Shown: piece after piece, positions 1 through 7,933 of the stretch
Numbering within the stretch: position 1 is the stretch's first letter
How the letters are laid out: each line of letters starts with the position of its first letter
Origin: an uncultured Chloroflexales bacterium
GTDB lineage: Bacteria; Chloroflexota; Chloroflexia; Chloroflexales; Chloroflexaceae
Length of the DNA: 64,000 bases
Direction: 5' to 3'
Assembly (NCBI GenBank): GCA_937918935.1
Contig: CAKZSI010000025.1
Span: 62,001-126,000 of the forward strand
Position numbers and translations under genes: made by a program
The notes under the pieces: model-generated
Seen by the model: only the letters and a program-made list of their open reading frames with translations
What the model was told of the DNA's origin: nothing
Database searches by the model: none

Positions 1-2
1 TG

Positions 3-548
3 CTCGACTTCTACCGCCCCAGCCGGGAGGGGATGCGCCCGGCGGACGTCGATGAGATCCTCGATGCAGTGCTGACCCTGACCGAGACGCAGATGGCCGA
101 GCAGGGGGTGCGGTTGATCCGCCAGCGAGCAGGTCAACTGCCCCGCGTCTTCGCCATCAGCAACCATCTCAAACAGGTGTGTTTCAACCTGATCTTTAAC
201 GCGCTCGAGGCCATGCCTGACGGTGGCGAACTCCGCGTAAAAACCGCCGTGCTCGAAGATGGCGCGGAGCCTGACATCGAGGGCTTCGTCACCGTTTTGG
301 CGGGCGGGACGGCGGAGCGGGCGGGCCGGGCGATGGTGCTGATCGAGATCAGCGATACCGGCGGCGGTATCCCGACCCAGGATCTGCCGAAGATCTTTGA
401 ACCCTTTTTCACTACGCGCACCAAGGGCACGGGGCTGGGCCTGGCGGTGAGTTACAGTATCATCGAGCAGCACCACGGCGATCTGGCGGTGCGCTCGGTG
501 GTCGGCGAAGGGACCACCTTCCGGATTGCGCTGCCCGTGGCGCAGTAA
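3..548 (+). CDS. sensor histidine kinase, C-terminal part (cut by window edge)
   Basis: The reading frame is open from the first bases of the window, so only the C-terminal part is visible. It carries the ATPase half of a histidine kinase: an N box (NLIFNALEAMPDGGEL), a G1 box (DTGGGIP), an F box region (FEPFFTTRTKGTG) and a G2 box (GTGLGLAVSYSIIEQHHG). In this family the domain binds ATP and phosphorylates the conserved histidine of the missing upstream dimerisation domain. The style of the boxes resembles NtrB/PAS-type kinases. The partner regulator is not in the window. The gene converges on rimM, and a palindromic repeat sits between the two stops. Kinase identity is secure; the signal sensed is unknown. 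Confidence 0.92.
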   Translation, partial: LDFYRPSREGMRPADVDEILDAVLTLTETQMAEQGVRLIRQRAGQLPRVFAISNHLKQVCFNLIFNALEAMPDGGELRVKTAVLEDGAEPDIEGFVTVLAGGTAERAGRAMVLIEISDTGGGIPTQDLPKIFEPFFTTRTKGTGLGLAVSYSIIEQHHGDLAVRSVVGEGTTFRIALPVAQ

Positions 549-553
549 TGCGA

Positions 554-600
554 GGATATGGGGCAACCAGGTTTTCTTTTCCCCCTGCCGGATTCGGAGG
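554..600 (+). repeat. family-1 palindromic repeat, copy 1
   Basis: GGGGCAACCAGGTTTTC followed by CCCCCTGCCGG matches the window-wide consensus GGGGAAACCNGGTTTCCCC plus a CCCTGCCCG-like tail. It fills the gap between the convergent histidine kinase and rimM genes and could act as a bidirectional terminator. Confidence 0.7.
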
Positions 601-608
601 GTAGAGGC

Positions 609-1130
609 TTAGAGGAGGCCCTCGATCGGGCGAATGATAATGCGCCCGTTGGCAATATCGAGGGTGAGGATAAAGTCGCGCACCATAGGTACCAGCGCAT
701 CGGTATGGCCGGGACGGGAAATGACCAGCACCTGTCCGGCGCCGGTTTCGAGCACTTCGCGCACCTGGCCAATCGACTGGCCATCCTCGGTGCTGGCGCG
801 CAAGCCGATCAACTGGTGAAGGAAATACTCGTCTTCGGCCAGTGGGGCCGCCTCGCTGGCCCGGATGTAGATCTCGGCGCCGCGCAGCGCGTCGGCGGCC
901 TCGCGGCTGGTGATTTCGCGCAGGGTCACGACAAGAATGCCAGGTTTGTGTTCAATCACCCCGGTCAACGTCAGGGGCGTGTGCTGATCACCCAGATAGA
1001 CCGTGCGTACGTTGCGGCTGAGATGGTCGGGGCGATCGGTATAGGATTTTACCTTGATCTGGCCACGCACTCCGAAGGGCGCAGCGATCTGGCCGATCAG
1101 CAGAAACTCGTCAGGTGAAAGATCGGTCAT
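609..1130 (-). CDS. rimM: ribosome maturation factor RimM
   Basis: The 173-residue protein has the RimM two-domain plan. The N-terminal beta-barrel starts LLIGQIAAPFGVRGQIKVKSY and a PRC-barrel-like C-terminal half follows from about residue 90 (EDEYFLHQLIGL...). RimM binds ribosomal protein S19 and helps mature the 30S head. Position agrees: it is the last gene of an ffh-rpsP-khpA-rimM series on the minus strand. The usual next gene, trmD, is absent, and a convergent kinase gene follows instead. A 277-base gap holding a MITE-like repeat separates it from khpA, so it may not be fully co-transcribed. Length is normal for the family. Confidence 0.96.
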   Translation of the reverse strand: MTDLSPDEFLLIGQIAAPFGVRGQIKVKSYTDRPDHLSRNVRTVYLGDQHTPLTLTGVIEHKPGILVVTLREITSREAADALRGAEIYIRASEAAPLAEDEYFLHQLIGLRASTEDGQSIGQVREVLETGAGQVLVISRPGHTDALVPMVRDFILTLDIANGRIIIRPIEGLL

Positions 1131-1212
1131 GGCACCAGAGGGAGGGATTGTCTCCCTTCAGGCCTCCCCTCACGGAAAGGATCCAGGAGGGCGCGGCCCT
1201 CTCAAGAACTAA

Positions 1213-1380
1213 TGCAACAACGAGACTTCGTCTCGGCGGAGGTGGCGGGGGGCGCGGGTCCCCGCAGGCTTTCCCTTTCCAGTGCGGTGCGGCCATGCCC
1301 CGCCGCACCGGAAAGGGGCGGTTGGGAGCGACGTCACCCCTCCGAACCGCCCCTCTGAATAGAAGGCTCGTCGTTGTACC
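1213..1380. repeat. family-3 MITE-like element, copy 1
   Basis: This non-coding element in the khpA-rimM gap has a small hairpin CGAGAC-ttc-GTCTCG (1221-1235), a G-rich stretch, a second larger stem with CCCTTTCC (1273-1280) pairing to GGAAAGGG (1310-1317), and an end (GTCGTTGTACC) that roughly mirrors its start (CAACAACGAG). The same architecture recurs near 49964 and 58681. No coding frame is seen. It would be transcribed within the rpsP-khpA-rimM message. Confidence 0.55.
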
Positions 1381-1407
1381 AGGATGCGCTAAGATGCGGT
1401 GTGGCCG

Positions 1408-1635
1408 CTACTCAATATCTACGTGGACCCGTTTGTTCTGGCGCGCGGCGGCGACGCCCATCAGGTCACGGATCGCCTTGGCCACGCGCCCGCTGCGCCC
1501 GATTACCTTCCCCGTCTCATCCGGGGCGACGGAGAGCTCATAGGTCACGGTAAAACGACCTACCCGTTCCTTGATCTGCACCGCCTCGTGGTTATCCACG
1601 AGGTTCAGGGCGATATACTCGAGCAACGCTTTCAT
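1408..1635 (-). CDS. khpA: KH-domain RNA-binding protein KhpA
   Basis: The 75-residue protein starts MKALLEYIALNLVDNHEAV. It contains the single KH domain signature with GxxG loop GRSG (VIGRSGRVAKAIRDLM) and ends HVDIE. The family binds RNA, is placed between rpsP and rimM in very many bacteria, and in Gram-positives partners KhpB in control of cell division. I chose the ATG at 1635 because family members begin there. An in-frame start at 1680 would add 15 residues overlapping the end of rpsP. It is likely co-transcribed with rpsP, 41 bases upstream. Confidence 0.93.
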   Translation of the reverse strand: MKALLEYIALNLVDNHEAVQIKERVGRFTVTYELSVAPDETGKVIGRSGRVAKAIRDLMGVAAARQNKRVHVDIE

Positions 1636-1676
1636 AGGATACCGCAGACACAGAGGCCCGGAGCGAGGCGCGCCGT

Positions 1677-1955
1677 TCACCCCTCCGCCGGGGCGGGAGT
1701 CGGGCGGCCTTGCTCATCGAGCACGTTGACGCGCTGGAGCAGTTTGACCACGGTTTCCGTGGGTTGGGCGCCGACGCTGAGCCAGTAACGGGCGCGATCG
1801 GCCTTGATTTCCAGCACCTTGGGCTGGCGAATCGGGTTATAGTGGCCGATAATCTCGATAAACTTGCCATCGCGGGGCGAGCGCGAGTCGGCGACCACCA
1901 CGCGGTAACTGGGCTGTTTGGTCTTGCCGGTGCGGCGAAGACGGATCTTTACCAT
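1677..1955 (-). CDS. rpsP: 30S ribosomal protein S16
   Basis: [41 protein letters not shown] is a classic S16 N-terminus, and the 92-residue length is typical. S16 is needed for assembly of the 30S body. The sequence AGGTAAAATTCGCGT lies just upstream of the ATG and gives a modest ribosome binding site. An extended -10 promoter at 2139-2147 gives a leader of roughly 175 bases that contains two palindromic repeats. The gene heads the rpsP-khpA pair, downstream of ffh on the same strand. Confidence 0.98.
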   Translation of the reverse strand: MVKIRLRRTGKTKQPSYRVVVADSRSPRDGKFIEIIGHYNPIRQPKVLEIKADRARYWLSVGAQPTETVVKLLQRVNVLDEQGRPTPAPAEG

Positions 1956-2301
1956 ACGCGAATTTTACCTCCGGTAACCAGATCTAAACACCTGAAGAAC
2001 GGGGGAACCCGGGTTCCCCGACGCCTGCCGGGCGGGTGCCGGCGGCTCCAACGCCGGTTGTTGAGAGATGGGGAAACCAGGCTTGCTTGCGCTCCTGCCT
2101 CACAGACGGGCAGCGCCGCGTAAGACATCTAAGCGATGATTATACCACACTTGTCAGGTAAAAACGCCTGAAGGATGCACAGGGCTCATGCGACGTCTCT
2201 GGGGCAAACCAGAAACTGTTTCGGGCGGCCAGGCCGCCCCGAACCCCATTGCTGGAGTTGAATGGTGTCTCAACCCTGGCAAGGGCCAGGCGCGCCCGCA
2301 G
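1956..2301. other. ffh-rpsP intergenic region with two family-1 repeats
   Basis: This 346-base gap holds no gene. It has two family-1 palindromes (about 2005-2045 and 2067-2110), an extended -10 promoter reading toward rpsP (2139-2147), and a GC-rich inverted repeat (2220-2230 with 2232-2243) just after the ffh stop. That inverted repeat may terminate or attenuate ffh transcription. Confidence 0.6.
2139..2147 (-). promoter_or_regulatory. extended -10 promoter for rpsP
   Basis: Read on the minus strand the sequence is TGGTATAAT, a perfect -10 hexamer with an upstream TGn extension. No good -35 hexamer is seen at 17 bases, which is acceptable for extended -10 promoters. Predicted transcription start is near 2132. 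Confidence 0.6.
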
Positions 2302-3696
2302 TCATTTCAGCATGCGCATCAACTCGTTAATATCCATGCCCCCGGGGCCGCCCGGGCCGCCGCGGCCGCCACGCCCGCCACGGCGGCCCCCGCGACCCTG
2401 ATCGCTGGCAATCTGTTTCATCATACGCTGCATCTGCTGGAACTGCTTGACCAGCGCGGCCACGTCGCGTTCAGAAGTGCCGCTGCCGCGGGCGATACGC
2501 GCGCGACGGCTGCCCTTGATCACCTCGGGGTTGCGGCGCTCATAGGGCGTCATCGAGAAGATCATGGCCTCGATGCGCTTGAGCTGGCGCTCATCAACCA
2601 GTTCCTCGTTGCGGGCAAGCTGGCCCATGCCGGGGATGAGCTTGAGCAGTTCCTGCAGCGGGCCAAGCTTGCGCATTTGCTGCATGGAGGTCAGGAAGTC
2701 CTCGAAATCGAACTTGCCCTTGCGCAGCTTTTTCTCCATCGCGCGGGCCTGCTCGGCGTCGTACATCTGCTCGGCCTTCTCGATGAGCGAGAGCACATCG
2801 CCCATGCCGAGAATGCGCGAGGCCAGACGGTCAGGGTAAAACGGCTCAAGGGTGTGGGTGTCGACCTTTTCGCCGGTGGACAGAAACTTGATCGGCACGC
2901 CGGTGACGGCGCGCACCGAGAGAGCCGCACCGCCGCGGGCATCGCCATCCATCTTCGTCATCACCAGGCCGGTGAGGTTGACGCGGGCGTTAAAGGCCTC
3001 GGCAACGCGCACAGCTTCCTGGCCGGTCATCGCGTCCACGACGAGCAGGCGCTCGGTGGGATGCACCCGCGCATCAATTTCAGCGAGTTCCTGCATCAGC
3101 GGCTCATCGATCTGCAGGCGGCCCGCGGTGTCGATGATCACCACATTGACCAGATCGCGCCGGGCCTGTTCCACGGCGTGGACGGCGATGTCTGGCGGGC
3201 GAGCGGACGTGCCCTCACTGTAGACCGGCACGTTCAACTGCTTGCCGAGGGTTTGCAACTGGGTAATGGCGGCAGGGCGGTACACGTCGCAGGCGGCGAG
3301 CATCACGCGGCGCCCCTTCTTGCGCAGGTGCAGGGCCAGCTTGGCGGCAAGTGTCGTCTTACCGGTACCCTGGAGCCCGACGAGCATAATCACCGTCGGG
3401 CCGGGCCGGGCCTCCTGCAGCGGCGCATTCTCAACGCCCAGCAGGTTGATCAACTCGTTGTGAACGATCTTCACCACCTGCTGGTGGGGCGTCAGGCTTT
3501 TGGTGACTTCTTCGCCGATGGCCTGTTCGGTTACGCGGGCAACAAAATCTTTAACAACCTTGAAGTTCACATCGGCTTCAAGCAGGGCCAGGCGAACCGC
3601 CTTCATCGCCTCGCGGACATCATCCTCGTCGAGGCGGCCCTTGCTGCCGAGTTTTTGAAACACCGCCTGGAGGCGGTCGGAAAGACTCTCAAACAT
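2302..3696 (-). CDS. ffh: signal recognition particle protein Ffh (SRP54)
   Basis: This 464-residue GTPase targets nascent membrane and secreted proteins to FtsY and SecYEG as part of the signal recognition particle. The NG domain shows G1 GLQGTGKTTLAAKLA, DTAGRLQIDE, and the TKMDGDARGGAALS motif. The methionine-rich M domain follows (ILGMGDVLSLIEKAEQMYD; GPLQELLKLIPGMGQ; MTPYERRNPEVIKGSRRARIARGSG), which binds 4.5S RNA and signal sequences. The extreme C-terminus is an RGG-type tail (GRGGRRGGRGGRGGPGGPGG) before a conserved-looking end, MDINELMRMLK. A consensus promoter lies at 3881-3909. Confidence 0.98.
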   Translation of the reverse strand: MFESLSDRLQAVFQKLGSKGRLDEDDVREAMKAVRLALLEADVNFKVVKDFVARVTEQAIGEEVTKSLTPHQQVVKIVHNELINLLGVENAPLQEARPGPTVIMLVGLQGTGKTTLAAKLALHLRKKGRRVMLAACDVYRPAAITQLQTLGKQLNVPVYSEGTSARPPDIAVHAVEQARRDLVNVVIIDTAGRLQIDEPLMQELAEIDARVHPTERLLVVDAMTGQEAVRVAEAFNARVNLTGLVMTKMDGDARGGAALSVRAVTGVPIKFLSTGEKVDTHTLEPFYPDRLASRILGMGDVLSLIEKAEQMYDAEQARAMEKKLRKGKFDFEDFLTSMQQMRKLGPLQELLKLIPGMGQLARNEELVDERQLKRIEAMIFSMTPYERRNPEVIKGSRRARIARGSGTSERDVAALVKQFQQMQRMMKQIASDQGRGGRRGGRGGRGGPGGPGGMDINELMRMLK

Positions 3697-3752
3697 TGGC
3701 GCTCACTTTGTGTTGGCGGGTTGGACCCACGCGGCTGTGCCGCACAGTGTAT

Positions 3753-3847
3753 GCGGGAGCGTAGCGCCCTCCCGGACCCTTCCATTGGGCAATCGCGCAA
3801 CAACGGGAATGCACAAGAGTTCTCTCGGGAGGGCATGCCTTCCCGAA
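3753..3847. repeat. two family-2 palindromes in the ffh leader
   Basis: CGGGAGCGTAGCGCCCTCCCG (3754-3774, stem-like) and TCGGGAGGGCATGCCTTCCCGA (about 3825-3846) match the family-2 pattern GGGAGGGC-N-GCCCTCCC. Both lie between the ffh promoter and the ffh start, so they would fold in the 5' leader. Confidence 0.6.
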
Positions 3848-3880
3848 CCATCCACCAGGATGGAGGATGATCGCCAGAAC

Positions 3881-3909
3881 ATTGTAGCCGCTCGAAGGGA
3901 GGGAGTCAA
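3881..3909 (-). promoter_or_regulatory. sigma-70 promoter for ffh
   Basis: On the minus strand TTGACT (3909-3904), 17-base spacer, TACAAT (3886-3881). Both hexamers differ from consensus by one base and spacing is ideal. The -35 begins right after the stop codon of the small upstream gene. Predicted start near 3874, giving an ffh leader of about 178 bases. Confidence 0.75.
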
Positions 3910-3910
3910 C

Positions 3911-4183
3911 TCAGGCAGTGGCAGCCTCGGCGCGCACCAGAGCGATTGCCTGCTCGCGCCAGTGGAGCAGCGACTCCAGTTCCGTCAGGAGATTGGCGAG
4001 GAGGTGGTAGTCGCGCCGGAGGGCCTGCTCCTCGGCCTGGTCGAAGGGCAGGGTCGTTATCGGGCCGAGCCAGTCTTCGAAACAGGCGCCGCCAATGAAC
4101 GTCTCCAGGGAGTGGATGGCGCTCAGGCGCCGCCAGATGTGGGCCGCGCTATCCGTGAGCAGTCGAACGCTGTCGATGGCCAT
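3911..4183 (-). CDS. hypothetical protein (90 aa)
   Basis: I do not recognise this protein. It starts MAIDSVRLLTDSAAHIWRRLSAIHSLETFIGGACFEDW and looks mostly alpha-helical. A Leu/Glu-rich helix near the end (LRRDYHLLANLLTELESLLHWREQAIALV) could form a helical hairpin or coiled coil. Third codon positions are strongly G/C biased like neighbouring genes, which supports real coding. There are no membrane segments. It is transcribed toward ffh but stops just before the ffh promoter, so it is probably a separate unit. No clear Shine-Dalgarno sequence is visible. It could be a small regulatory or structural protein; function unknown. Confidence 0.65.
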   Translation of the reverse strand: MAIDSVRLLTDSAAHIWRRLSAIHSLETFIGGACFEDWLGPITTLPFDQAEEQALRRDYHLLANLLTELESLLHWREQAIALVRAEAATA

Positions 4184-4304
4184 AGGCGCCTGCCTGATGC
4201 TGATCGTGCGGTACCGGTCAACCCGGTCCTATGGTACCGCGGGCCCGCGGAGCGGGGCATCGGTCGGAAGGTTTACATGTATCTCCTTACAAGCGCTGGG
4301 CGCG

Positions 4305-4350
4305 GCAAGGGGAAACCAGGTTTCCCCATGCCCTTGCCTGAGGAGAAGAC
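4305..4350 (+). repeat. family-1 palindromic repeat
   Basis: GGGGAAACCAGGTTTCCCC followed by ATGCCCTTGCCTGAGGAG: an almost ideal copy of the family-1 consensus with its tail. It sits between the divergent small hypothetical gene and the ABC1 kinase gene. Confidence 0.8.
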
Positions 4351-4437
4351 AGCCGTCTCCTACGCCAGGCTCGGGGGGGCGCCCCGGGGTCTTCGCCCAG
4401 GACTCGTATTCTCGGGTCGTCGCCGGAACGAGGTTTC

Positions 4438-4446
4438 TGGTATAAT
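4438..4446 (+). promoter_or_regulatory. extended -10 promoter for the ABC1 kinase gene
   Basis: TGGTATAAT is a perfect extended -10 element. Predicted start is near 4453, giving a leader of about 25 bases before the ATG at 4478. No convincing -35 is seen. Confidence 0.65.
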
Positions 4447-4477
4447 CCTGAGGAGAATCAGCGAACCAACGGCAAAT

Positions 4478-6325
4478 ATGACGCAAGATACTCAGTTTTC
4501 CGGCGTGGCTGCAACAATCACCGATCAGACTGGCGTACCCCGCCCCAGCGCGGCGCCCCGGTTTTACCCGCGCCAGCGGTTTCTCCGCGTTTCCTCATAC
4601 ATGCTCCGGGTCGTCATTCATATCTTTGTCTGGGACATATTTATGTTCCGGATTGGCGTGCTGCGCTGGCTGGTACGGCGCAGCGCCAATCGCCGCTGGC
4701 GGCGCCTGGCCCGCGATTTCCGCAAACTGGCCATTGATCTGGGCGGCATGCAGATCAAGCTCGGCCAGTTCCTCTCCTCGCGCGCCGATGTGGTGCCCGA
4801 TGTGGTGCGCCAGGAACTGGCCGGGCTGCAAGATGAAGTGCCGCCGGCCCCGGCGAGCCATGTGCTTGAAGTCATCATTGAGGAGCTGGGCGCCCCGCCC
4901 AGCGAGTTGTTCCTGCGCTTCGAGGAGGAGGCGGTTGCGGCCGCCTCGCTCGGCCAGGTGCACTTCGCGACCCTCCACGACGGGCGCGATGTGGCCATCA
5001 AGGTGCAACGACCCTACATCGAAGAGATCATCCAGGTGGATCTGAGCGCGGTCTCCTGGGTGATCCGTCTGGTGAAGAACTATCCGCCGATCCGGCGCCG
5101 GGCCGACCTGGAGGCGCTGCTGGCCGAGTTCGCCAGGGTCCTGATGCTAGAACTGGACTACGTGGAAGAGGGGCGCAATGCCGCGACCTTCCGCAAGAAC
5201 TTCGTCGGGGTCCAGGGGGTCTATTTTCCTGAGCCGATCCTGGAATTGACGACCAGGCGCGTGCTGGTGATGGAGCGCATCAGCGGGATCAAGATCAGCG
5301 ATCTGCGAACGCTGGAGGCGCTGGGGGTGAGCCGGGTGGAGTTGGCGGCGCGGCTGAACAACTGCTATCTGAAGCAGTTTTTCATTGATGGCTTCTTCCA
5401 TGCCGATCCGCATCCGGGGAACCTGTTCGTGCGGGTTGACCCCGAACTGCCAGTAAACTACGGCGTCTCGTTCAATGGCAAGGCGCCCGCGGGCACCCCC
5501 AATGGAAACGGCGTGCTCCCCGATGGGCATCTCTTTGGTGACGCCGAGGCTCATGCCGTGGCGCCAGGACGCCCATTCACCCTGATCTTCGTGGATTTTG
5601 GCATGGTCGGCGCCCTGCCGCCGCAGACGATGGATGTCGTGCGCGGAGGCGTACTGGGCCTGGCAACAAATGATGCCGAGCGGATCGTTGATGCGCTGGA
5701 TCGCTTGAACATGATCCTGCCCGGCGCCGATCGCCGCCCGATCATCCAGGCGGTGCAGATTATGCTGCGTCACTCATTCAACCGCACTATGCGCGAGATG
5801 ACCAGCATTGACGTCGAGGCGATCTTCGAGGAAACCAAGGATATTGTCTACGATCTGCCCTTCCAGATCCCCCAGGATCTGCTCTACTTCGGGCGGGCCC
5901 TGAGCATGGTCGCCGGTCTCGCTACCGAGATTTGCCCGGATATCAATCTGTTCCACGAACTGCGTCCCTTCGCGCAGATGCTGCTGGAGCGGGAACGTAA
6001 CGGTATCAACTGGGCCGAGCGGGCCCAGAAGGAGTTGCGCGATCTGGGGCAGTTGCTCTTCTCGCTGCCCCGCCAGATGGAGACCTACTACCGTTCGGCC
6101 AATCGCGGGGAGATTCAGATGCGTTCCGACCTGTCGCGCCTGGAGCGCGGCATCCGCCGTGTTGAGCGCTCGAGCGACCGGCTCGCTGGCGGGGTGCTGG
6201 CGACGGGCCTGTTCCTCGGCGGCGTGCAGTTGCGCACCCGCGGCTTCGAGAAGGAGGCGAGCCGGGCGTGGATGGCAGCAGCGGCGGCGATCGTCTGGGC
6301 CCTCTGGCCCCGCGGAGAGAAGTGA
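4478..6325 (+). CDS. ABC1/AarF (UbiB-like) family atypical protein kinase
   Basis: This 615-residue protein has the ABC1/UbiB signature: KxGQ motif (QIKLGQFLSSR, Lys94), A-rich loop and ATP-binding lysine (VAIKVQRP, Lys175), catalytic region HADPHPGN (Asp310) and DFG (VDFGMVG, Asp373). The C-terminus looks membrane-associated (ATGLFLGGVQLRTRG...WMAAAAAIVWALW). Family members support isoprenoid quinone or lipid metabolism and show ATPase activity. About 60 residues separate HADPHPGN from DFG, including a Gly/Pro/Asn-rich insertion. The frame stays open far upstream, but the ATG at 4478 sits just downstream of an extended -10 promoter and begins a plausible N-terminus, so I start there. Confidence 0.92.
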   Translation: MTQDTQFSGVAATITDQTGVPRPSAAPRFYPRQRFLRVSSYMLRVVIHIFVWDIFMFRIGVLRWLVRRSANRRWRRLARDFRKLAIDLGGMQIKLGQFLSSRADVVPDVVRQELAGLQDEVPPAPASHVLEVIIEELGAPPSELFLRFEEEAVAAASLGQVHFATLHDGRDVAIKVQRPYIEEIIQVDLSAVSWVIRLVKNYPPIRRRADLEALLAEFARVLMLELDYVEEGRNAATFRKNFVGVQGVYFPEPILELTTRRVLVMERISGIKISDLRTLEALGVSRVELAARLNNCYLKQFFIDGFFHADPHPGNLFVRVDPELPVNYGVSFNGKAPAGTPNGNGVLPDGHLFGDAEAHAVAPGRPFTLIFVDFGMVGALPPQTMDVVRGGVLGLATNDAERIVDALDRLNMILPGADRRPIIQAVQIMLRHSFNRTMREMTSIDVEAIFEETKDIVYDLPFQIPQDLLYFGRALSMVAGLATEICPDINLFHELRPFAQMLLERERNGINWAERAQKELRDLGQLLFSLPRQMETYYRSANRGEIQMRSDLSRLERGIRRVERSSDRLAGGVLATGLFLGGVQLRTRGFEKEASRAWMAAAAAIVWALWPRGEK

Positions 6326-6334
6326 GCGGTTGGA

Positions 6335-6385
6335 GAAAGGTGGGGAAACCTGGTTTCCCCACACCCCTGCCTGATGGCAGGGGAG
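6335..6385 (+). repeat. family-1 palindromic repeat with hairpin tail
   Basis: GGGGAAACCTGGTTTCCCC followed by CCCCTGCCTGATGGCAGGGG. Here the tail is itself a perfect 8-bp stem, showing the two-hairpin structure of the family. It is located in the ABC1 kinase-TPR gene gap. Confidence 0.8.
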
Positions 6386-6427
6386 CGCCCTCCGAAGCCA
6401 GGCCCTTTGCATTCCGAAAGCAGCAGG

Positions 6428-7933
6428 ATGGATATCCTCGCACCATTGCCTCGGCGCTGGCGGACGGTGTTTGCGCTGCTCGGCTGGTTCGCCCTGCTGC
6501 TTGCCACGGTGCTGGCGCTCTCTCTCGTACTGCGTCCCGATCGACGCGACGGTTTGCGTTCCGCTGACCGGCTCTTCAGTACAGGGCGCTACCATGAGGC
6601 GCTGGCGATCCTGACGCCGCTCGCGCCAGCGTTGCCCGAGGCCCAGGTGCGCCTGGGCATGCTGCATACGCTGCGCGGCGAACACGTCGCAGCCGAGCGC
6701 CAGTTGCGCGCGGCGATGCTCCGTGGCCTCGGGCCGGTCGATTACCAGCGGGCGCTGCTCTACCTGGGGCGCACGCTGGCTGACTCGGGGCGGCGCGACC
6801 TGGCAGTGCGCACGTGGGCGCTGGCGGAGGATTGCCGCTCGATTGAGACCTGCTCCTATCGCGGCCCGGCGCGCGTGCTGGCCGCCGATGAGGCCCTGCA
6901 ACGGGGCGAGTACCTGCTGGCCACGGCCGGGTTGCAGGCGGCCCTGGCTGAGCCATTGTCGCCGCCCTGGGCCGAATCCGCCCGTTATCGCCTGGCCCTG
7001 CTGCGCGCCAACAGCGCCCCCGACGCCGCGCGCCGGGATCTGACCCTCGCGGTCGCAGCCGAGCGTACCGATCCGCTGCTTGCCCCTCTCCTGCCCGTGG
7101 TGGGCGATGGTCCGCTCCGCCTCAAGGCCGCGCTTGATGCTTCACCCGCTGAGCGTCCGCAGATGCTGGGCGTGTTCTATCTGAGCCTGGGTCTCTATGG
7201 CCTGGCCGAGGAGCAGTTTACGCAGGTTGACCCCCACGGCCCGGATGCCCTCGGCGCCGCGGCCTATGCGGCCTACACCCGCTGGCGCTCCGGGGATGCC
7301 AGCGGCGGTCTCCAGCGGCTACAGGCCCTGGTCGAGGCGCATCCCGACGACCCGCGGGTGCGCACGCTCCTGGCACTCACCTATCTCACGACCGATGCCG
7401 GCGATGTCGCGCAGGATGAACTGGACGCTGTCGCGCAGTTGCGGCCCGATGATCCGGGCGTGGCCCTGGCCTGGGCCAGTTGGTACGCCGCGCGCCGAGA
7501 GTACGACCAGGCCAGCCAGGCCTATATGCGCGCGCTGGCCCTGGCCCCCGAGGCCGAGCGGGGCCGGTACGCGCTGCTGGCGGCGAAGTTTCATCTCGCC
7601 ACTACCTTTGAACTCTGTGAAAGGGGGTTGTCAGTTGCCGAGGCAGCCGCGGCAGCGGCGCCCGGCGATCCGGAGGCCCTGACGTCGCTGGCCGCCCATC
7701 GCTACCACTGCGGCCAGTTTGCGGGCGCGGTCGAGGCCGCCCGCGCGGCCCGGCGGACCGGCGGCGGCCCCGATGCGTTGTATTACCTTGGGGCGGCCCT
7801 GGCGGCCCTCGGCGACGCAGAGAACGCGCGCAGCGCCCTCATCCGCGCCGCCGACCTGGCGCCTGCCTCCGACTGGCGCCGGAGGGCGGAGTTAGTACTG
7901 GGTATGCTGCCGCTCTATGCCTCTTCGAAGTAA
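6428..7933 (+). CDS. membrane-anchored TPR-repeat protein
   Basis: A 501-residue protein starting MDILAPLPRRWRTVF. One N-terminal membrane segment (residues about 12-35, ALLGWFALLLATVLALSLVL) is followed by a long extracytoplasmic or cytoplasmic solenoid of TPR-like helical pairs (for example ADRLFSTGRYHEALAILTPLAPALPEAQVRLGMLHTLRG; LRPDDPGVALAWASWYAARREYDQASQAYMRALALAPE; DALYYLGAALAALGDAENARSALIRAADLAP). Such proteins scaffold protein complexes; the partner is unknown. I chose the ATG at 6428 because upstream in-frame codons run through a palindromic repeat. The 3' end overlaps the convergent sigma-factor gene by 19 bases. Confidence 0.85.
   Translation: MDILAPLPRRWRTVFALLGWFALLLATVLALSLVLRPDRRDGLRSADRLFSTGRYHEALAILTPLAPALPEAQVRLGMLHTLRGEHVAAERQLRAAMLRGLGPVDYQRALLYLGRTLADSGRRDLAVRTWALAEDCRSIETCSYRGPARVLAADEALQRGEYLLATAGLQAALAEPLSPPWAESARYRLALLRANSAPDAARRDLTLAVAAERTDPLLAPLLPVVGDGPLRLKAALDASPAERPQMLGVFYLSLGLYGLAEEQFTQVDPHGPDALGAAAYAAYTRWRSGDASGGLQRLQALVEAHPDDPRVRTLLALTYLTTDAGDVAQDELDAVAQLRPDDPGVALAWASWYAARREYDQASQAYMRALALAPEAERGRYALLAAKFHLATTFELCERGLSVAEAAAAAAPGDPEALTSLAAHRYHCGQFAGAVEAARAARRTGGGPDALYYLGAALAALGDAENARSALIRAADLAPASDWRRRAELVLGMLPLYASSK

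Noticed and set aside
549-608. trmD expected after rimM
   Set aside because: Only 60 bases with a repeat remain before the convergent kinase; no TrmD coding sequence is present.
2188-3870. 560-codon open frame opposite ffh
   Set aside because: Shadow of a high-GC gene: His/Ala/Leu-rich nonsense product antisense to a clear Ffh.
3710-4477. Long in-frame upstream extension of the ABC1 kinase gene
   Set aside because: It runs through repeats, the opposite-strand hypothetical gene and the kinase promoter; it has no family similarity.
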